Source: Acidobacteriota bacterium (GTDB lineage Bacteria > Acidobacteriota > UBA6911 > RPQK01 > JAJDTT01). From it: 64,000 bases of DNA. Positions 47,604 to 56,805 of this stretch are shown one piece after another. How positions within the stretch are numbered: the stretch's first letter is position 1; each line of letters opens with the position of its first letter. Location: NCBI GenBank assembly GCA_022827025.1, contig JAJDTT010000255.1, positions 1 through 64,000 of the forward strand, in the 5' to 3' direction. A program made the translations under genes and the position numbers. A model generated the notes under the pieces. That model was not told the origin of the DNA. It saw only the letters and a program-made list of their open reading frames with translations, and searched no databases.

Positions 47604-49106
47604 CTAGGCAATAATTGTATCGAGAACCTTCCCGCCGATATCGGTGAGCCTTCTAAAGCGGCCATCGTGAAGGTAGGTCAGCCGTTCGTCATGCAGACCG
47701 AGGAGATTCAAAATGGTCGCATGAACGTCACGCATGTGAATGGGCTCACCAACTGAACCGATGCCGAAATCATCCGTCTCCCCGACTCGTGAACCGCCCT
47801 TGACGTCTCCGCCCGCCAGCCACATGCACAGTCCATACTGGTTGTGGTCCCGTCCGGGCTTGTCGCCGTAGATATCGTTGATGAAGGAGGTCCGCCCCAT
47901 TTCAGACGCCCAGACGACAAGCGTCTCTTCCAGGAGGCCCTCCCGTTTCAGGTCGTTAAGCAGGGCGGCGACCGGTTGATCCACTTCGACCGCGTGGCGT
48001 GGAAGGCGGCCTTCGATGTTGCCGTGGTCGTCCCAACTGCTCTTGCCGTTCTCGACTCCGTGGACGACGAGACTGTAGCGCACTCCCTTCTGCACCAAGC
48101 GCTTGGCCAGCAGGCACTGACGTCCGAAAGCCTCCGTAAGAGGATTGTCCAGTCCGTACATCTTCTTGGTCAATTCCGATTCCTTGGACAGATCCACCAC
48201 TTCCGGGGCTTCGGCTTGCATGCGGAACGCCAATTCGTAGGCGTTGATGCGCGCCTCCAACTCCGAGGCGTCCGGCCGCCCGGTCTTGTGCCGGCGGTTG
48301 AGCCACGTCAACAGGTCGAACTCTTCACGCTGCTGCCGTCGGCTGATCCTTGCCGGCGGTTTCAGGTCGAGAATGGGGGTGCCGACGGAGCGGAAGAGGG
48401 TGCCTTGATAAGAAGCGGGCAGGTAACCGCTTCCGCGCACGCCCGCTCCGTTGATGGGAGCTCCCCTCGGGTCCTGAATGACGACGTAGCCGGGAAGATT
48501 CCGGTTGGAGCTTCCCAGCCCGTAGGTGATCCAGGCCCCCACTGAAGGGTCGCCCGGAAACTGGGAGCCGGTATTGACGTGAAGCGTGGCCGGTCCGTGA
48601 TTATTGTTGTCCACTTCGATGCCGAAAATGAACGCCAGGTCGTCGACACACTCGCTGAGGTGCGGAAACAGCGTGGAAATGTAGTGTCCCGACTCACCAG
48701 CCCTCCGGAATTCCCAGGGGCTGGGAATGACCCGGTGGGGCGAATTCAGAAATCCGTCGATTTCACCGCGGAAACCTGACATTGCAGGAACCCGCCGCCC
48801 CGCGAACTCCTGCAGCGCCGGCTTGTAGTCGAAGGTGTCCATCTGGCTCACGCCTCCGGACATGAAGAGGAAAATGCAGTGCTTTGCCTTGCGCGGAAAG
48901 TGCTGTGCACGGGCAGCGAGCGGACTCAGAGGCGCAGGTGCCGCACCCAGTTGCTCGGCGAGAATCCCGGCCAACGCAAGTCCTCCGATACCGTTATAGG
49001 AACGGGACAGGAACTCCCGGCGAGAGCAGGCATTGGGACCGAAACCGGTACATTGTCCACTCGATTGATTCATGGAAAAGTGGGGATATTCTGCTCTTTT
49101 CGTCAC
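47604..49106 (-). CDS. DUF1501 exported protein
   Basis: A protein of 500 residues from GTG 49106. This start has a strong ribosome site (AGGAG, 7 bases spacing), which lies at the stop of the upstream gene; ATG 49073 is the alternative. Residues about 19-45, SRREFLSRSYNGIGGLALAG, are a Tat-type signal with a twin arginine. CIFLFMSGGVSQMDTFDYKP is the hallmark of DUF1501, a sulfatase/alkaline-phosphatase-like fold. Partner genes of PSD1 type are usual, as here. Substrates are unknown. Confidence 0.9.
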   Translation of the reverse strand: MTKRAEYPHFSMNQSSGQCTGFGPNACSRREFLSRSYNGIGGLALAGILAEQLGAAPAPLSPLAARAQHFPRKAKHCIFLFMSGGVSQMDTFDYKPALQEFAGRRVPAMSGFRGEIDGFLNSPHRVIPSPWEFRRAGESGHYISTLFPHLSECVDDLAFIFGIEVDNNNHGPATLHVNTGSQFPGDPSVGAWITYGLGSSNRNLPGYVVIQDPRGAPINGAGVRGSGYLPASYQGTLFRSVGTPILDLKPPARISRRQQREEFDLLTWLNRRHKTGRPDASELEARINAYELAFRMQAEAPEVVDLSKESELTKKMYGLDNPLTEAFGRQCLLAKRLVQKGVRYSLVVHGVENGKSSWDDHGNIEGRLPRHAVEVDQPVAALLNDLKREGLLEETLVVWASEMGRTSFINDIYGDKPGRDHNQYGLCMWLAGGDVKGGSRVGETDDFGIGSVGEPIHMRDVHATILNLLGLHDERLTYLHDGRFRRLTDIGGKVLDTIIA

Positions 49107-49115
49107 GACGTACTC

Positions 49116-51836
49116 CTAGTCGACATAGAGTAACTCGTTGCTGTTCAAGAGAACCCGGCACAGGGCCACCAGGGCCTCCTGGCCGGATTCCCGGGTTCTG
49201 AAGAACCTCTGAGCCTGGTTGAGTTCATCCGGGTGCGGATTGCGTCCGAACGCCAGTTGAAAAGCCCTCCGGACGCGTCCGCCGTTCTGAGAACCGCTCT
49301 CCCTGACGATTCGTTCGGCAATGGCCTCGGCTTCGGTATTCACGAAACCGCTATCGTACATGGTCAGAGCCTGCAGCGGGGTGACCGAGGTTTCCCGGCG
49401 TTCGCACGGAAGCGTGAGGGGAGGCGAGTCGAAGACCTCCAGGAAAGGCAACGGCTGTGACCGCCGCTGGTATACATAGATGCTTCGTTTCCACGCATCA
49501 GGACCGCGGGTCGTGTCCCAGCGCGCCGCCCCGCGTGTCTCGGCCGAGAGCTGCTGGGCCAGACCCTCCGGCAACGGCGGGAAGACCGGCGGGCCGCCTC
49601 GTTCTCCATTCAGGTGTCCGCTCATTGCCAGGATCGTGTCCCGAATTTCCTCGGCTTCCAGGCGGCGGCGGTCGAAACGCCACAGCAACCTGTTGCCGGG
49701 GTCGATTGCTTCAGCTTTCGGATCCTCCCGGAAGGATGACTGGCGGAAGGTGCTCGAAGTCAGGATCAGCCTCTGGATCGACTTGATGCTCCACTCATCC
49801 TCCACGAAACGAAGGGCCAACCAATCCAGCAACTCGGGGTGAGTCGGAGGCTTGCCGTTCTTTCCGAAATTGCTCGCCGTCTCCACGATGCCGCGGCCGA
49901 AGTTGAACTGCCAGAGACGGTTGACCATGACGCGTGAGGTCAGCGGATTCGCCGGACTGGCAATCCATTCCGCCAAAGCCATGCGGCGGCCCCGGCTCGG
50001 GTGTTTCTTGTAGCGATCGATTTCTATGGTTGCGGGCCTGGAGTGCCCCGTGACGGCACTGGGAAATCCCGGCTCGACCGGTTCTCCCGGTTGGTCATGA
50101 TGTCCCCGGTTGAGGACGTAGATCGTGGGAACGCTGGGGGCGTACGGGGGACCGTCAAAGTTGGTCAGGGACATGGCCATCGGCTGAAGCCGCTCGACAG
50201 CCCTTTCGAGCGCCAGAATATCGGCAGTGGACTGATTGAACCTTTCCTTCTCTGCGGGCGAGAACAACTCGTCCCGCTTCTCGAAACCGACCGTATTGTC
50301 CGCTTCGTTGTTGATGGCTTTCTTCAGATCGCGGAGCGTTACCAGAGGCTCCTGGTCTTTCGGTCTCAACTGCGCAAGTTTTTCCGTGAGCTTCTTGAGT
50401 TCCGCCGTCTTTTCGGCGATCGCCAGTTGGAGTTCCCGGCTCTTTGCATCCGATTCCGGCGCCAGCGCCTCGCTGTTCACCCGAAGAGCGCCTCTAGCTT
50501 TCTTGATGTCGAGGGCCAATTCATACCTTCGCTCTTCCAGTTTCGATATTTCACGGCGCTTGGCGGCCGTCAGCCTTTCCAGAAGGGGCTCTCGAAACTT
50601 CTCAAATTGCGCCTTCAAATCCTCCAGTTGCTCTTCGTGCCGAGACCGGCGGGCATCGAAACGCTCCTTGTCTCCGGGGCGATAAAACTCGGCGGGGAGC
50701 GGTCCGCCGACCTCGATTTTGGCCCGCGGAATCCTGACGGCCGCGAAGAACGCCTTCATCCGGTAAAAGTCCCGGGCGGGGATCGGGTCGTACTTGTGAT
50801 CGTGACACTTGGCGCAACCCATGGTCAGTCCCAGGAAAACGGTGCTGACCGTGGTCGTCATTTCGCTCAGCAACAGGTCGCGGGTCTCCTCTCCGCGCGG
50901 CTCCGTAAAAGGGGCCAGTCGAAGAAAGGTCAGTGCGACGGCCTGCTCCGGTTCTGCCGGAGGCGGATAACCCGCCGCGGAAGTGACTTTGAAGAACTCG
51001 TCACCTGCGATTTGTTCCTTGATGAACCGGTCGTAAGGTTTGTCATGGTTGAAGGCATCGACAACATAGTCCCGATAACGCCACGCGTGCGGAAAATCCC
51101 GATCTCCTTCGTAGCCGTTGGTGTCCGCATAGCGAGCCAGGTCCAGCCAGTGACGGGCCCAGCGTTCCCCGTAGCGCGGATCTGCCAGCAGCCGGTCCAC
51201 CAGATCTTCATAGGCCGTGGGCGATGGATCATTGACGAACTCTGCGACCTCCTCGTATGGCGGCGGCAGGCCGATCAAGTTGAAATAGAGCCTGCGAATG
51301 AGAACGCTGCGTTCGGCCTCGGGTGAGGGGGACAGTCCCTTGTCTTCGAGCTCTCCGAGAATGAAGTAATCGATCTCGTTCCTCGGCCAGTATTTCGCGT
51401 GGACCTTCGGGACCGCGTGTCGGAGAGGCTTCTTGAAGGCCCAATATTCGTCTCCGAAACCTGCTTCAACGTCCGGCTTCAGATCCCGGATCCAGGCTTC
51501 GATCGCGGCAATATCACTCTCAGGCAACGATACCGACGAGTCGAAAGGCATCCTCGGTGTCAGTCGGCCCCGCAATAGGTGGACGAGCGGGCTGTCCTCG
51601 GGACGGCCCGGTTCGACGGCGGCTCCATGCCGTGCGCCTCCCTTCAGAATCGACTCCAAGCTCTCGATGGAAAAACCACTCATCCGGGTCGATTCGTCAT
51701 GGCAGGAAAGGCAATTGGACTCCAGAACGTCCCGAACTGCTTGGGGGGGATGGTCACCGGCAGATGCCGCGCCCAGGAGCGGACCAGGGCCCAACAAGAA
51801 GGCCATCGTTGCCGTGAGCACGCTGAATAGGCTCAA
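49116..51836 (-). CDS. PSD1/planctomycete cytochrome c domain protein (DUF1549-DUF1553)
   Basis: A protein of 906 residues from TTG 51836, preceded by an in-frame stop. Residues 1-27 form a signal peptide. The haem motif CLSCH lies at 42-46 (PSCyt1 domain), followed by PSCyt2 at about 150-360 (WARHWLDLARYADTNGYEGD), a charged coiled-coil region at about 395-505, and PSD1/DUF1553 at about 610-870 (NPLTSRVMVNRLWQFNFGRG). Such proteins pair with DUF1501 partners and are thought to act in periplasmic oxidation linked to polysaccharide or other polymer use. Confidence 0.92.
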   Translation of the reverse strand: MSLFSVLTATMAFLLGPGPLLGAASAGDHPPQAVRDVLESNCLSCHDESTRMSGFSIESLESILKGGARHGAAVEPGRPEDSPLVHLLRGRLTPRMPFDSSVSLPESDIAAIEAWIRDLKPDVEAGFGDEYWAFKKPLRHAVPKVHAKYWPRNEIDYFILGELEDKGLSPSPEAERSVLIRRLYFNLIGLPPPYEEVAEFVNDPSPTAYEDLVDRLLADPRYGERWARHWLDLARYADTNGYEGDRDFPHAWRYRDYVVDAFNHDKPYDRFIKEQIAGDEFFKVTSAAGYPPPAEPEQAVALTFLRLAPFTEPRGEETRDLLLSEMTTTVSTVFLGLTMGCAKCHDHKYDPIPARDFYRMKAFFAAVRIPRAKIEVGGPLPAEFYRPGDKERFDARRSRHEEQLEDLKAQFEKFREPLLERLTAAKRREISKLEERRYELALDIKKARGALRVNSEALAPESDAKSRELQLAIAEKTAELKKLTEKLAQLRPKDQEPLVTLRDLKKAINNEADNTVGFEKRDELFSPAEKERFNQSTADILALERAVERLQPMAMSLTNFDGPPYAPSVPTIYVLNRGHHDQPGEPVEPGFPSAVTGHSRPATIEIDRYKKHPSRGRRMALAEWIASPANPLTSRVMVNRLWQFNFGRGIVETASNFGKNGKPPTHPELLDWLALRFVEDEWSIKSIQRLILTSSTFRQSSFREDPKAEAIDPGNRLLWRFDRRRLEAEEIRDTILAMSGHLNGERGGPPVFPPLPEGLAQQLSAETRGAARWDTTRGPDAWKRSIYVYQRRSQPLPFLEVFDSPPLTLPCERRETSVTPLQALTMYDSGFVNTEAEAIAERIVRESGSQNGGRVRRAFQLAFGRNPHPDELNQAQRFFRTRESGQEALVALCRVLLNSNELLYVD

Positions 51837-52100
51837 CTCAATTCACTCTCTGGAGTATTCTTTGCTACCTGAAGGTATTTTGCCTTAAAGTACCGACGAT
51901 TCAGCGGTTAAGTCAAGCCGGGGCCTCATCAGAGCAGCGAATTTTTTCCACGAGACGTCCCCTGTGGTTCCCGGAACCTATACCGAGGTCGTCATGGCCC
52001 ATTGTCGAGGCTATAATCAGCCGGAGACCCTTCATCCAGAGATCTCCAATTCGACTGGAAACGGTCGTACTGACATTTCTATCCATGGGGAGCCAAGAGA

Positions 52101-53597
52101 ATGCTGAGACGTAAATTCATCGGACTTGGGGTCGGATCGGGACTGGCCGGCGCCTGCACCAGCGGACGAGTCTCCGTTGGGAATCCCGCAACCGCGCGGG
52201 GACGGAAGGTCGAAACTCCGCCCATACTGAGTTCCTATACCTCCGAGGACCATCGGCGGCGGCTGAAAAACATCCTACGCTGCGAGGCAGCCATTCCGAA
52301 ATACGTCCGAAGGCACCTGATCACCGATTATATTCCGGGTCAGGCTGTCTACAACCTGGGAGAATACCCTTGCCGAGAGCCCTGGGATCCGGACGAGTAC
52401 GACGAGCGTCAGTTGGACGAGCTGTGGAACAACGGGATTCGCCTCGTCCAGGTCATGGAGGATTGGAACGATCTGCTCCGGCTCTTTGGCGGCGACAAAT
52501 ACACCTCCGTCAATCCGGCCGGTCTGAGGCGCTTCATCGACATGGTCCACCAGAGGGGCATGAAGATACTCCTCTACACTTCGACGGGCCACTTCCAGAT
52601 CACGGACCCCGATTACCGGCCGGAGTGGGCTCGCCCCGGATTCTCGACCAAAGCGGCTCATTGGCAGTTGATGCATTGTTCCGCGGCCAGTGCCGGCTGG
52701 CGAGCATACGTTCTCCCGCGGACCTTGGGGTTGATGGACGAGTATGAGATCGATGGCCTGTACAACGACGCCGGTTCCAGGCGCTTGCACCGCGACCCGG
52801 AACTCGCCACCAGCGATGAGGTGCTGGCCTTCGAGGAAAGCCCCGAAAATGACGGAGCCCTGGGCGACATGCTCTCCCTGATCTACTACGAGGTCAAACG
52901 GCGAGGCGGCATCTACAAGATTCATCTGCACGATTCTCAGCACCCGAGCACAGACGAACAGCTCTGGGACTATCTGTGGGTGGGAGAGGGCTTGTCGAAC
53001 GCGGAGCGGCTGCGGGAGGAGACCAAGAGGCAGAATCCTTACCTGGTCCCCATATTCGACTGGCGCGATGGAGAGCTGGAAAGTGACGACGAGGCGTTCC
53101 TACACACCGTTCCCTTCATGCAGTTTCCCGGGCTTCTGGCGGGTCGGCCTTTCACCGGCGAGAGGTCTGTCATTCCGGGTGTCGACTACCAGGCACACCG
53201 CCTGCTTGACAATTGGCGGGAGAGATGGCGCTTCCACCAGGCCAACCCCGACGGGCCCTACAGTTACGGTCCCTGGGATGCCTTTCCCGGTAGACCTTCC
53301 ATCCGAACCGCCCACGCGCGGTGGCTGAAGAGATATTACCCTCTGGTCGAACCGGGCACTTACGCCTACCTGGAGATCGAGAACAGCCGATTGCTGGCCA
53401 GCCCGCCGGACAGTAACGTCGTGGCGTCCGTGTTCGTGAATCTCGAGACCCACCTGGTGCTGGCGAACTACGCGAAGACATCGGCACAGATTGAAACGAC
53501 CGATCCCTATATTTCCGATTCCGGCGATTCGGCGGCGCCTGCGAAGACGTTCGTCCTGCCGCCGCGCTCCCTGCTCATACTTCGACAATCGGCGTGA
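52101..53597 (+). CDS. Exported TIM-barrel-like protein, family unrecognised
   Basis: A protein of 498 residues. The start MLRRKFIGLGVGSGLAGAC has a twin arginine and a possible lipobox with C19. Segments GIRLVQVMEDWNDLLRLFGG, RGMKILLYTSTGHFQ and YEIDGLYNDAGSRR are typical of beta-alpha barrel hydrolase-like proteins, with D/E-rich loops after strands. The C-terminal 100 residues look like a beta-sandwich (VVASVFVNLETHLVLANYAK). It is divergent from PSD1 with a 264-base gap and converges on the isomerase gene. A glycan-active role is a guess from context. Confidence 0.75.
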   Translation: MLRRKFIGLGVGSGLAGACTSGRVSVGNPATARGRKVETPPILSSYTSEDHRRRLKNILRCEAAIPKYVRRHLITDYIPGQAVYNLGEYPCREPWDPDEYDERQLDELWNNGIRLVQVMEDWNDLLRLFGGDKYTSVNPAGLRRFIDMVHQRGMKILLYTSTGHFQITDPDYRPEWARPGFSTKAAHWQLMHCSAASAGWRAYVLPRTLGLMDEYEIDGLYNDAGSRRLHRDPELATSDEVLAFEESPENDGALGDMLSLIYYEVKRRGGIYKIHLHDSQHPSTDEQLWDYLWVGEGLSNAERLREETKRQNPYLVPIFDWRDGELESDDEAFLHTVPFMQFPGLLAGRPFTGERSVIPGVDYQAHRLLDNWRERWRFHQANPDGPYSYGPWDAFPGRPSIRTAHARWLKRYYPLVEPGTYAYLEIENSRLLASPPDSNVVASVFVNLETHLVLANYAKTSAQIETTDPYISDSGDSAAPAKTFVLPPRSLLILRQSA

Positions 53598-53649
53598 CAG
53601 ATTCCGCTTTGGTGGGGGAGTGTCGTCACTCGGGAGTGCAGGGATGGGG

Positions 53650-54486
53650 TCAGATGCCGTGACTTCGAAGAATTCTCTCGATCTCCCGTTTCATCTTGGG
53701 GGTCTCGACCATGACGTCTACGCCGCACGCCGTCGTTTCATCGCAATCGACGTATTCGACGGCGACGACTCCGTTGTAGGAGGAAGACTTCAGCAACTCG
53801 AAGACCCTACCGAAGTCGATCGTACCCTCTTCGACTGTCTCGACCCGTTTGCCCGGAGCTGCCTGACGAATGTGAACGTGTCGGGCGTAGGCGTGCAACG
53901 GTTCGACTTCGGCTTGCGTATAACCGGGGTCCACAAAGTGTGAATAGTCCAACGTCAGCCCGAGACCAGGCACTTCCTGGCAGATCCGGAGAGCGTCTCG
54001 AGGATGTTCGGCCACCGACGGCTCGCAGGCTTCGATATTGAGATCCAGCCCGGCGTCGTTGGCGATTCCCACCAAACCCCTCAACTCCTTCGCGGACAAT
54101 TGAAAAGACTCGCGTGGACCCAACTCGGCGTGGACCACGCCCGGAATCAACATGATGCTGGCACACCCGATTCTGCTGGCAAACCGGGCCAGACCCGGGA
54201 AAAGTCGCCGCGTCCTGGCACGGACCTCGGGGTCGGGATGGTTGACCGGATCTCCAAAGTCCAGGAAGAAGCATTCGTTCAACTCAAATCCCCATGGCTC
54301 CAACGTTCTCAGGACCTGATCGGCCCAGCCGTCCGGATCGCCGGCAGCCATGAGTGGATCAATTTGGGCGTTTTCGTTGCTGCAGACTCCCAAGTCGACG
54401 GTTTGGAATCCGAAGGCCGCAAGAATGGACGCGGCCTCGTCCAGACTACGGGGACCAAAGGCAAACGTGCAGCCGCCAATCTTCAT
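53650..54486 (-). CDS. Sugar phosphate isomerase/epimerase family protein
   Basis: A protein of 278 residues with a xylose isomerase-like TIM barrel. KIGGCTFAFGPRSLDEAASI starts the barrel. Metal ligand candidates are the glutamate in NIEACEPSV, aspartate and histidine in LTLDYSHFVDPG, histidine in HVHIRQA and glutamate in VAVEYVDCDE, all at the usual strand ends. It is the last gene of the minus-strand set headed by the TonB receptor, 71 bases after the rhamnose mutarotase gene, so a deoxysugar substrate is plausible. Confidence 0.87.
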   Translation of the reverse strand: MKIGGCTFAFGPRSLDEAASILAAFGFQTVDLGVCSNENAQIDPLMAAGDPDGWADQVLRTLEPWGFELNECFFLDFGDPVNHPDPEVRARTRRLFPGLARFASRIGCASIMLIPGVVHAELGPRESFQLSAKELRGLVGIANDAGLDLNIEACEPSVAEHPRDALRICQEVPGLGLTLDYSHFVDPGYTQAEVEPLHAYARHVHIRQAAPGKRVETVEEGTIDFGRVFELLKSSSYNGVVAVEYVDCDETTACGVDVMVETPKMKREIERILRSHGI

Positions 54487-54557
54487 CCCGGTTCATTCAC
54501 CTTGAAACACCGCAACGTTTCGTTGTGTACAACTCAATCCACCGGCGGAAACGCCAG

Positions 54558-54875
54558 TCACTCGACGTGAAACACTTCGGTCAAAATGGGGAATATCTCG
54601 CCCTCCCGGCAGTCCGGATGCCTCTCCATGATGGGCTCCATCTTCTCAGCCCATTTTTCGTAGAGCGGGTGGTCGATCAGACCCTTCAGCGAGCTCTCGA
54701 AATCCTCGACTTCGACGTAGACAAAGAGGTTGAGCCCTCTCTTGAAGATGGAGTAGTTGTGAAAACCCACGTCCTGCAGGTGTCGGATCAACTCCGGCCA
54801 GACATTTCGGTGAGCCTCTACGTACTCTTCCTCCATCCCCTCTCGAATCCTCAACATGTAGGCGACTCTCGTCAT
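54558..54875 (-). CDS. rhaM: L-rhamnose mutarotase
   Basis: A protein of 105 residues, matching RhaM (104). Y18 and H22 fall at the same numbers as in E. coli RhaM (EEYVEAHRNVWPEL), and HNYSIFKRGLNLFVYVEVED, then WAEKMEPIM, are family segments. It interconverts the anomers of L-rhamnose, so its host likely takes up rhamnose or a related 6-deoxysugar. GAGG lies upstream of the ATG. No rhamnose kinase or isomerase of the classical route is visible beside the neighbouring TIM-barrel protein. Confidence 0.9.
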   Translation of the reverse strand: MTRVAYMLRIREGMEEEYVEAHRNVWPELIRHLQDVGFHNYSIFKRGLNLFVYVEVEDFESSLKGLIDHPLYEKWAEKMEPIMERHPDCREGEIFPILTEVFHVE

Positions 54876-54903
54876 CTCTTAGCCTCGTATCCTTCGCCGC
54901 CCG

Positions 54904-56754
54904 TCACTGGGCGCCGATTCGAACACGATTCGTTCCCGCGAAATCTTCGGTGACGAACAAGTAATCTCTCTCCCGCACCCTCTTGGGGTACGCGGTGACC
55001 GTCCGACCGTCGATCTGCACGGTCTGCCCGCTCTTCATCGAAGGGATCATCAGGCTCATTCCGCGGACCGGCTGGGGGGCGTCGAGGAAAAATTCATATC
55101 CGCTTGAATTCTCCCGGACCCCGCGGATTCTGACTTGACTGCGGGCCCGCACGAAATCGTACCACTGGTCTCCGCTCACAATGGGGACCTCCAACTCTTT
55201 GGCGATCTCGATGCAGCCAAGGGTCCATGCTTTGTTGGAGTTGACGGAATCGGGAATCGGGAAGAGATAAAACGGCGGATGAAAGTTGATCGCAATCGCC
55301 GTATGAAAGCGAGCGATGCTGCTCTTCAGCATTTCACGGAATCTGGTCAGGGCTTCCTCGGTACTCCAGTTGGAGGAATAGAACATTTGAGAAATAATGA
55401 CGTCGTCCTCGTACTGCGTCAGCTGTTGATATATATCGGCAATCTTGCCGAACCGGTTCACAAAACGCATCGGCAGGCCACTTCCGGTCATGTACCCGTC
55501 GTAAACGGGAATAAAATTGACGTAAGTAAAATCCATTCCAACACCGACCCCGGCCAGAAGACGGGCCTGGGTGACCCAGCCCATCCAGCGCAAGTTGTGC
55601 ATGCGGGTCGTTTTAACGGGAAGTCCGTAGACATCTCGAAATTCCCGCACGTCCCTCTCCAACACCGACTTCATCTGCGCCTGGTTCGGGAACAGGACGT
55701 CGGAGCCTCCTTCGAAGTGGACGCCGAACGAGATCTGGTTCGGCTCCCAGGATTGGACAAAGACGTGTGCCGACGGGGCTCCGCCTTCACCGAAGGGGCG
55801 GGTCAAGTAGATGGTCAACGGGACACCGAGTGCCACCATGTCCTTTCGAACTGCTTCCATGTCACTTGCAGTTCCAAATTCGTGGTCACTGGTCATTATG
55901 AAGACAGCATTGGCGTCACCAGGAAAATACCAGACCCTCGGCAGCATCAGCGGGTCCGTCAAGCTGGCGAGAATGCCGGTCAAGAAGTGCATCTGCTGGT
56001 CCGCCTGGGGGATCATCACCTTGGCCGAATCGATCCAATGGTCTTCGCCTTTCAGAAACATGTCATTGGGCCGGAGCCCCCCTACGGCGTCATTTTCCTG
56101 GTCGGCCCAGGCCGGATTGCCTTGGCGGGTCAGGGCGATGCTCCACGGAAGATCGTAAGCGAAGACGACGAACCGTCCTTGACCGAGATCACCTTCCAGG
56201 ATCGCAACCTCCTGGGACGGCCGTTCTCGCCCGAACCAAGCCAGGGGGCGGATCCCGGGGGCAGTGTAGCTGCGGCTTGCACCGTGGATTTGGAGGCTCT
56301 CGGAAACCAATCCAATTGACTCGGACCGGGCCGTTTCAAATTGGACATATTTGCCTTCGGCAGTCGAAACCGGTCCGGCTTCGAGACCCAGCCTCTTGCT
56401 GAGACTCGGCTCCGGTAGAAACGAAACGAGGTTTCCCCCGGACTTCACGTAGGATTCGATCTGATCCAGTTGGTCACTCGTATAGGATCCCGCAGGGAGG
56501 ATCGCGACACGATATTCCCCAAGATCGCCGGGCGACAACTCGGCCAGATGCTTGAGTTCATGCTCGACGAGGCCTTCGGCAAGCAGTATTTCAGCAATAT
56601 AGGCGCTGAAGTCCCGTATTCCTTTGTCTTGTTGAATGATCAGAATTCGCGGCGACTGACCGTGGACGTGGTGAAACAACACCAGAAACAATCCCGAAAT
56701 CAGCAATGTCTTGAGTGGTTTGCAAGTGATTAACAGTCTTTTCCAGAGATGCAT
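54904..56754 (-). CDS. Exported protein with GATase-like N-domain and deacetylase-like domain
   Basis: A protein of 616 residues. Residues 1-33 form a signal peptide (LLISGLFLVLFHHVHG). Residues about 34-215 look like a glutamine-amidotransferase-type (ThuA or beta-galactosidase trimerisation-like) fold, with VAILPAGSYTSDQLDQIESY and GGNLVSFLPE. Residues about 290-520 resemble a polysaccharide deacetylase: IMTSDHEFG as the D-H motif, TRMHNLRWMGW, NFHPPFYLFP and WTLGCIEIAKELEVPIVSG. The ATG has AGG upstream. I do not recognise the exact family; it may act on an exported glycan. Confidence 0.75.
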   Translation of the reverse strand: MHLWKRLLITCKPLKTLLISGLFLVLFHHVHGQSPRILIIQQDKGIRDFSAYIAEILLAEGLVEHELKHLAELSPGDLGEYRVAILPAGSYTSDQLDQIESYVKSGGNLVSFLPEPSLSKRLGLEAGPVSTAEGKYVQFETARSESIGLVSESLQIHGASRSYTAPGIRPLAWFGRERPSQEVAILEGDLGQGRFVVFAYDLPWSIALTRQGNPAWADQENDAVGGLRPNDMFLKGEDHWIDSAKVMIPQADQQMHFLTGILASLTDPLMLPRVWYFPGDANAVFIMTSDHEFGTASDMEAVRKDMVALGVPLTIYLTRPFGEGGAPSAHVFVQSWEPNQISFGVHFEGGSDVLFPNQAQMKSVLERDVREFRDVYGLPVKTTRMHNLRWMGWVTQARLLAGVGVGMDFTYVNFIPVYDGYMTGSGLPMRFVNRFGKIADIYQQLTQYEDDVIISQMFYSSNWSTEEALTRFREMLKSSIARFHTAIAINFHPPFYLFPIPDSVNSNKAWTLGCIEIAKELEVPIVSGDQWYDFVRARSQVRIRGVRENSSGYEFFLDAPQPVRGMSLMIPSMKSGQTVQIDGRTVTAYPKRVRERDYLFVTEDFAGTNRVRIGAQ

Positions 56755-56805
56755 AGTGGACCTGCCTTTGTCACGTAAAAGTCAATGGGTCATCTGTTGC
56801 CGGGA

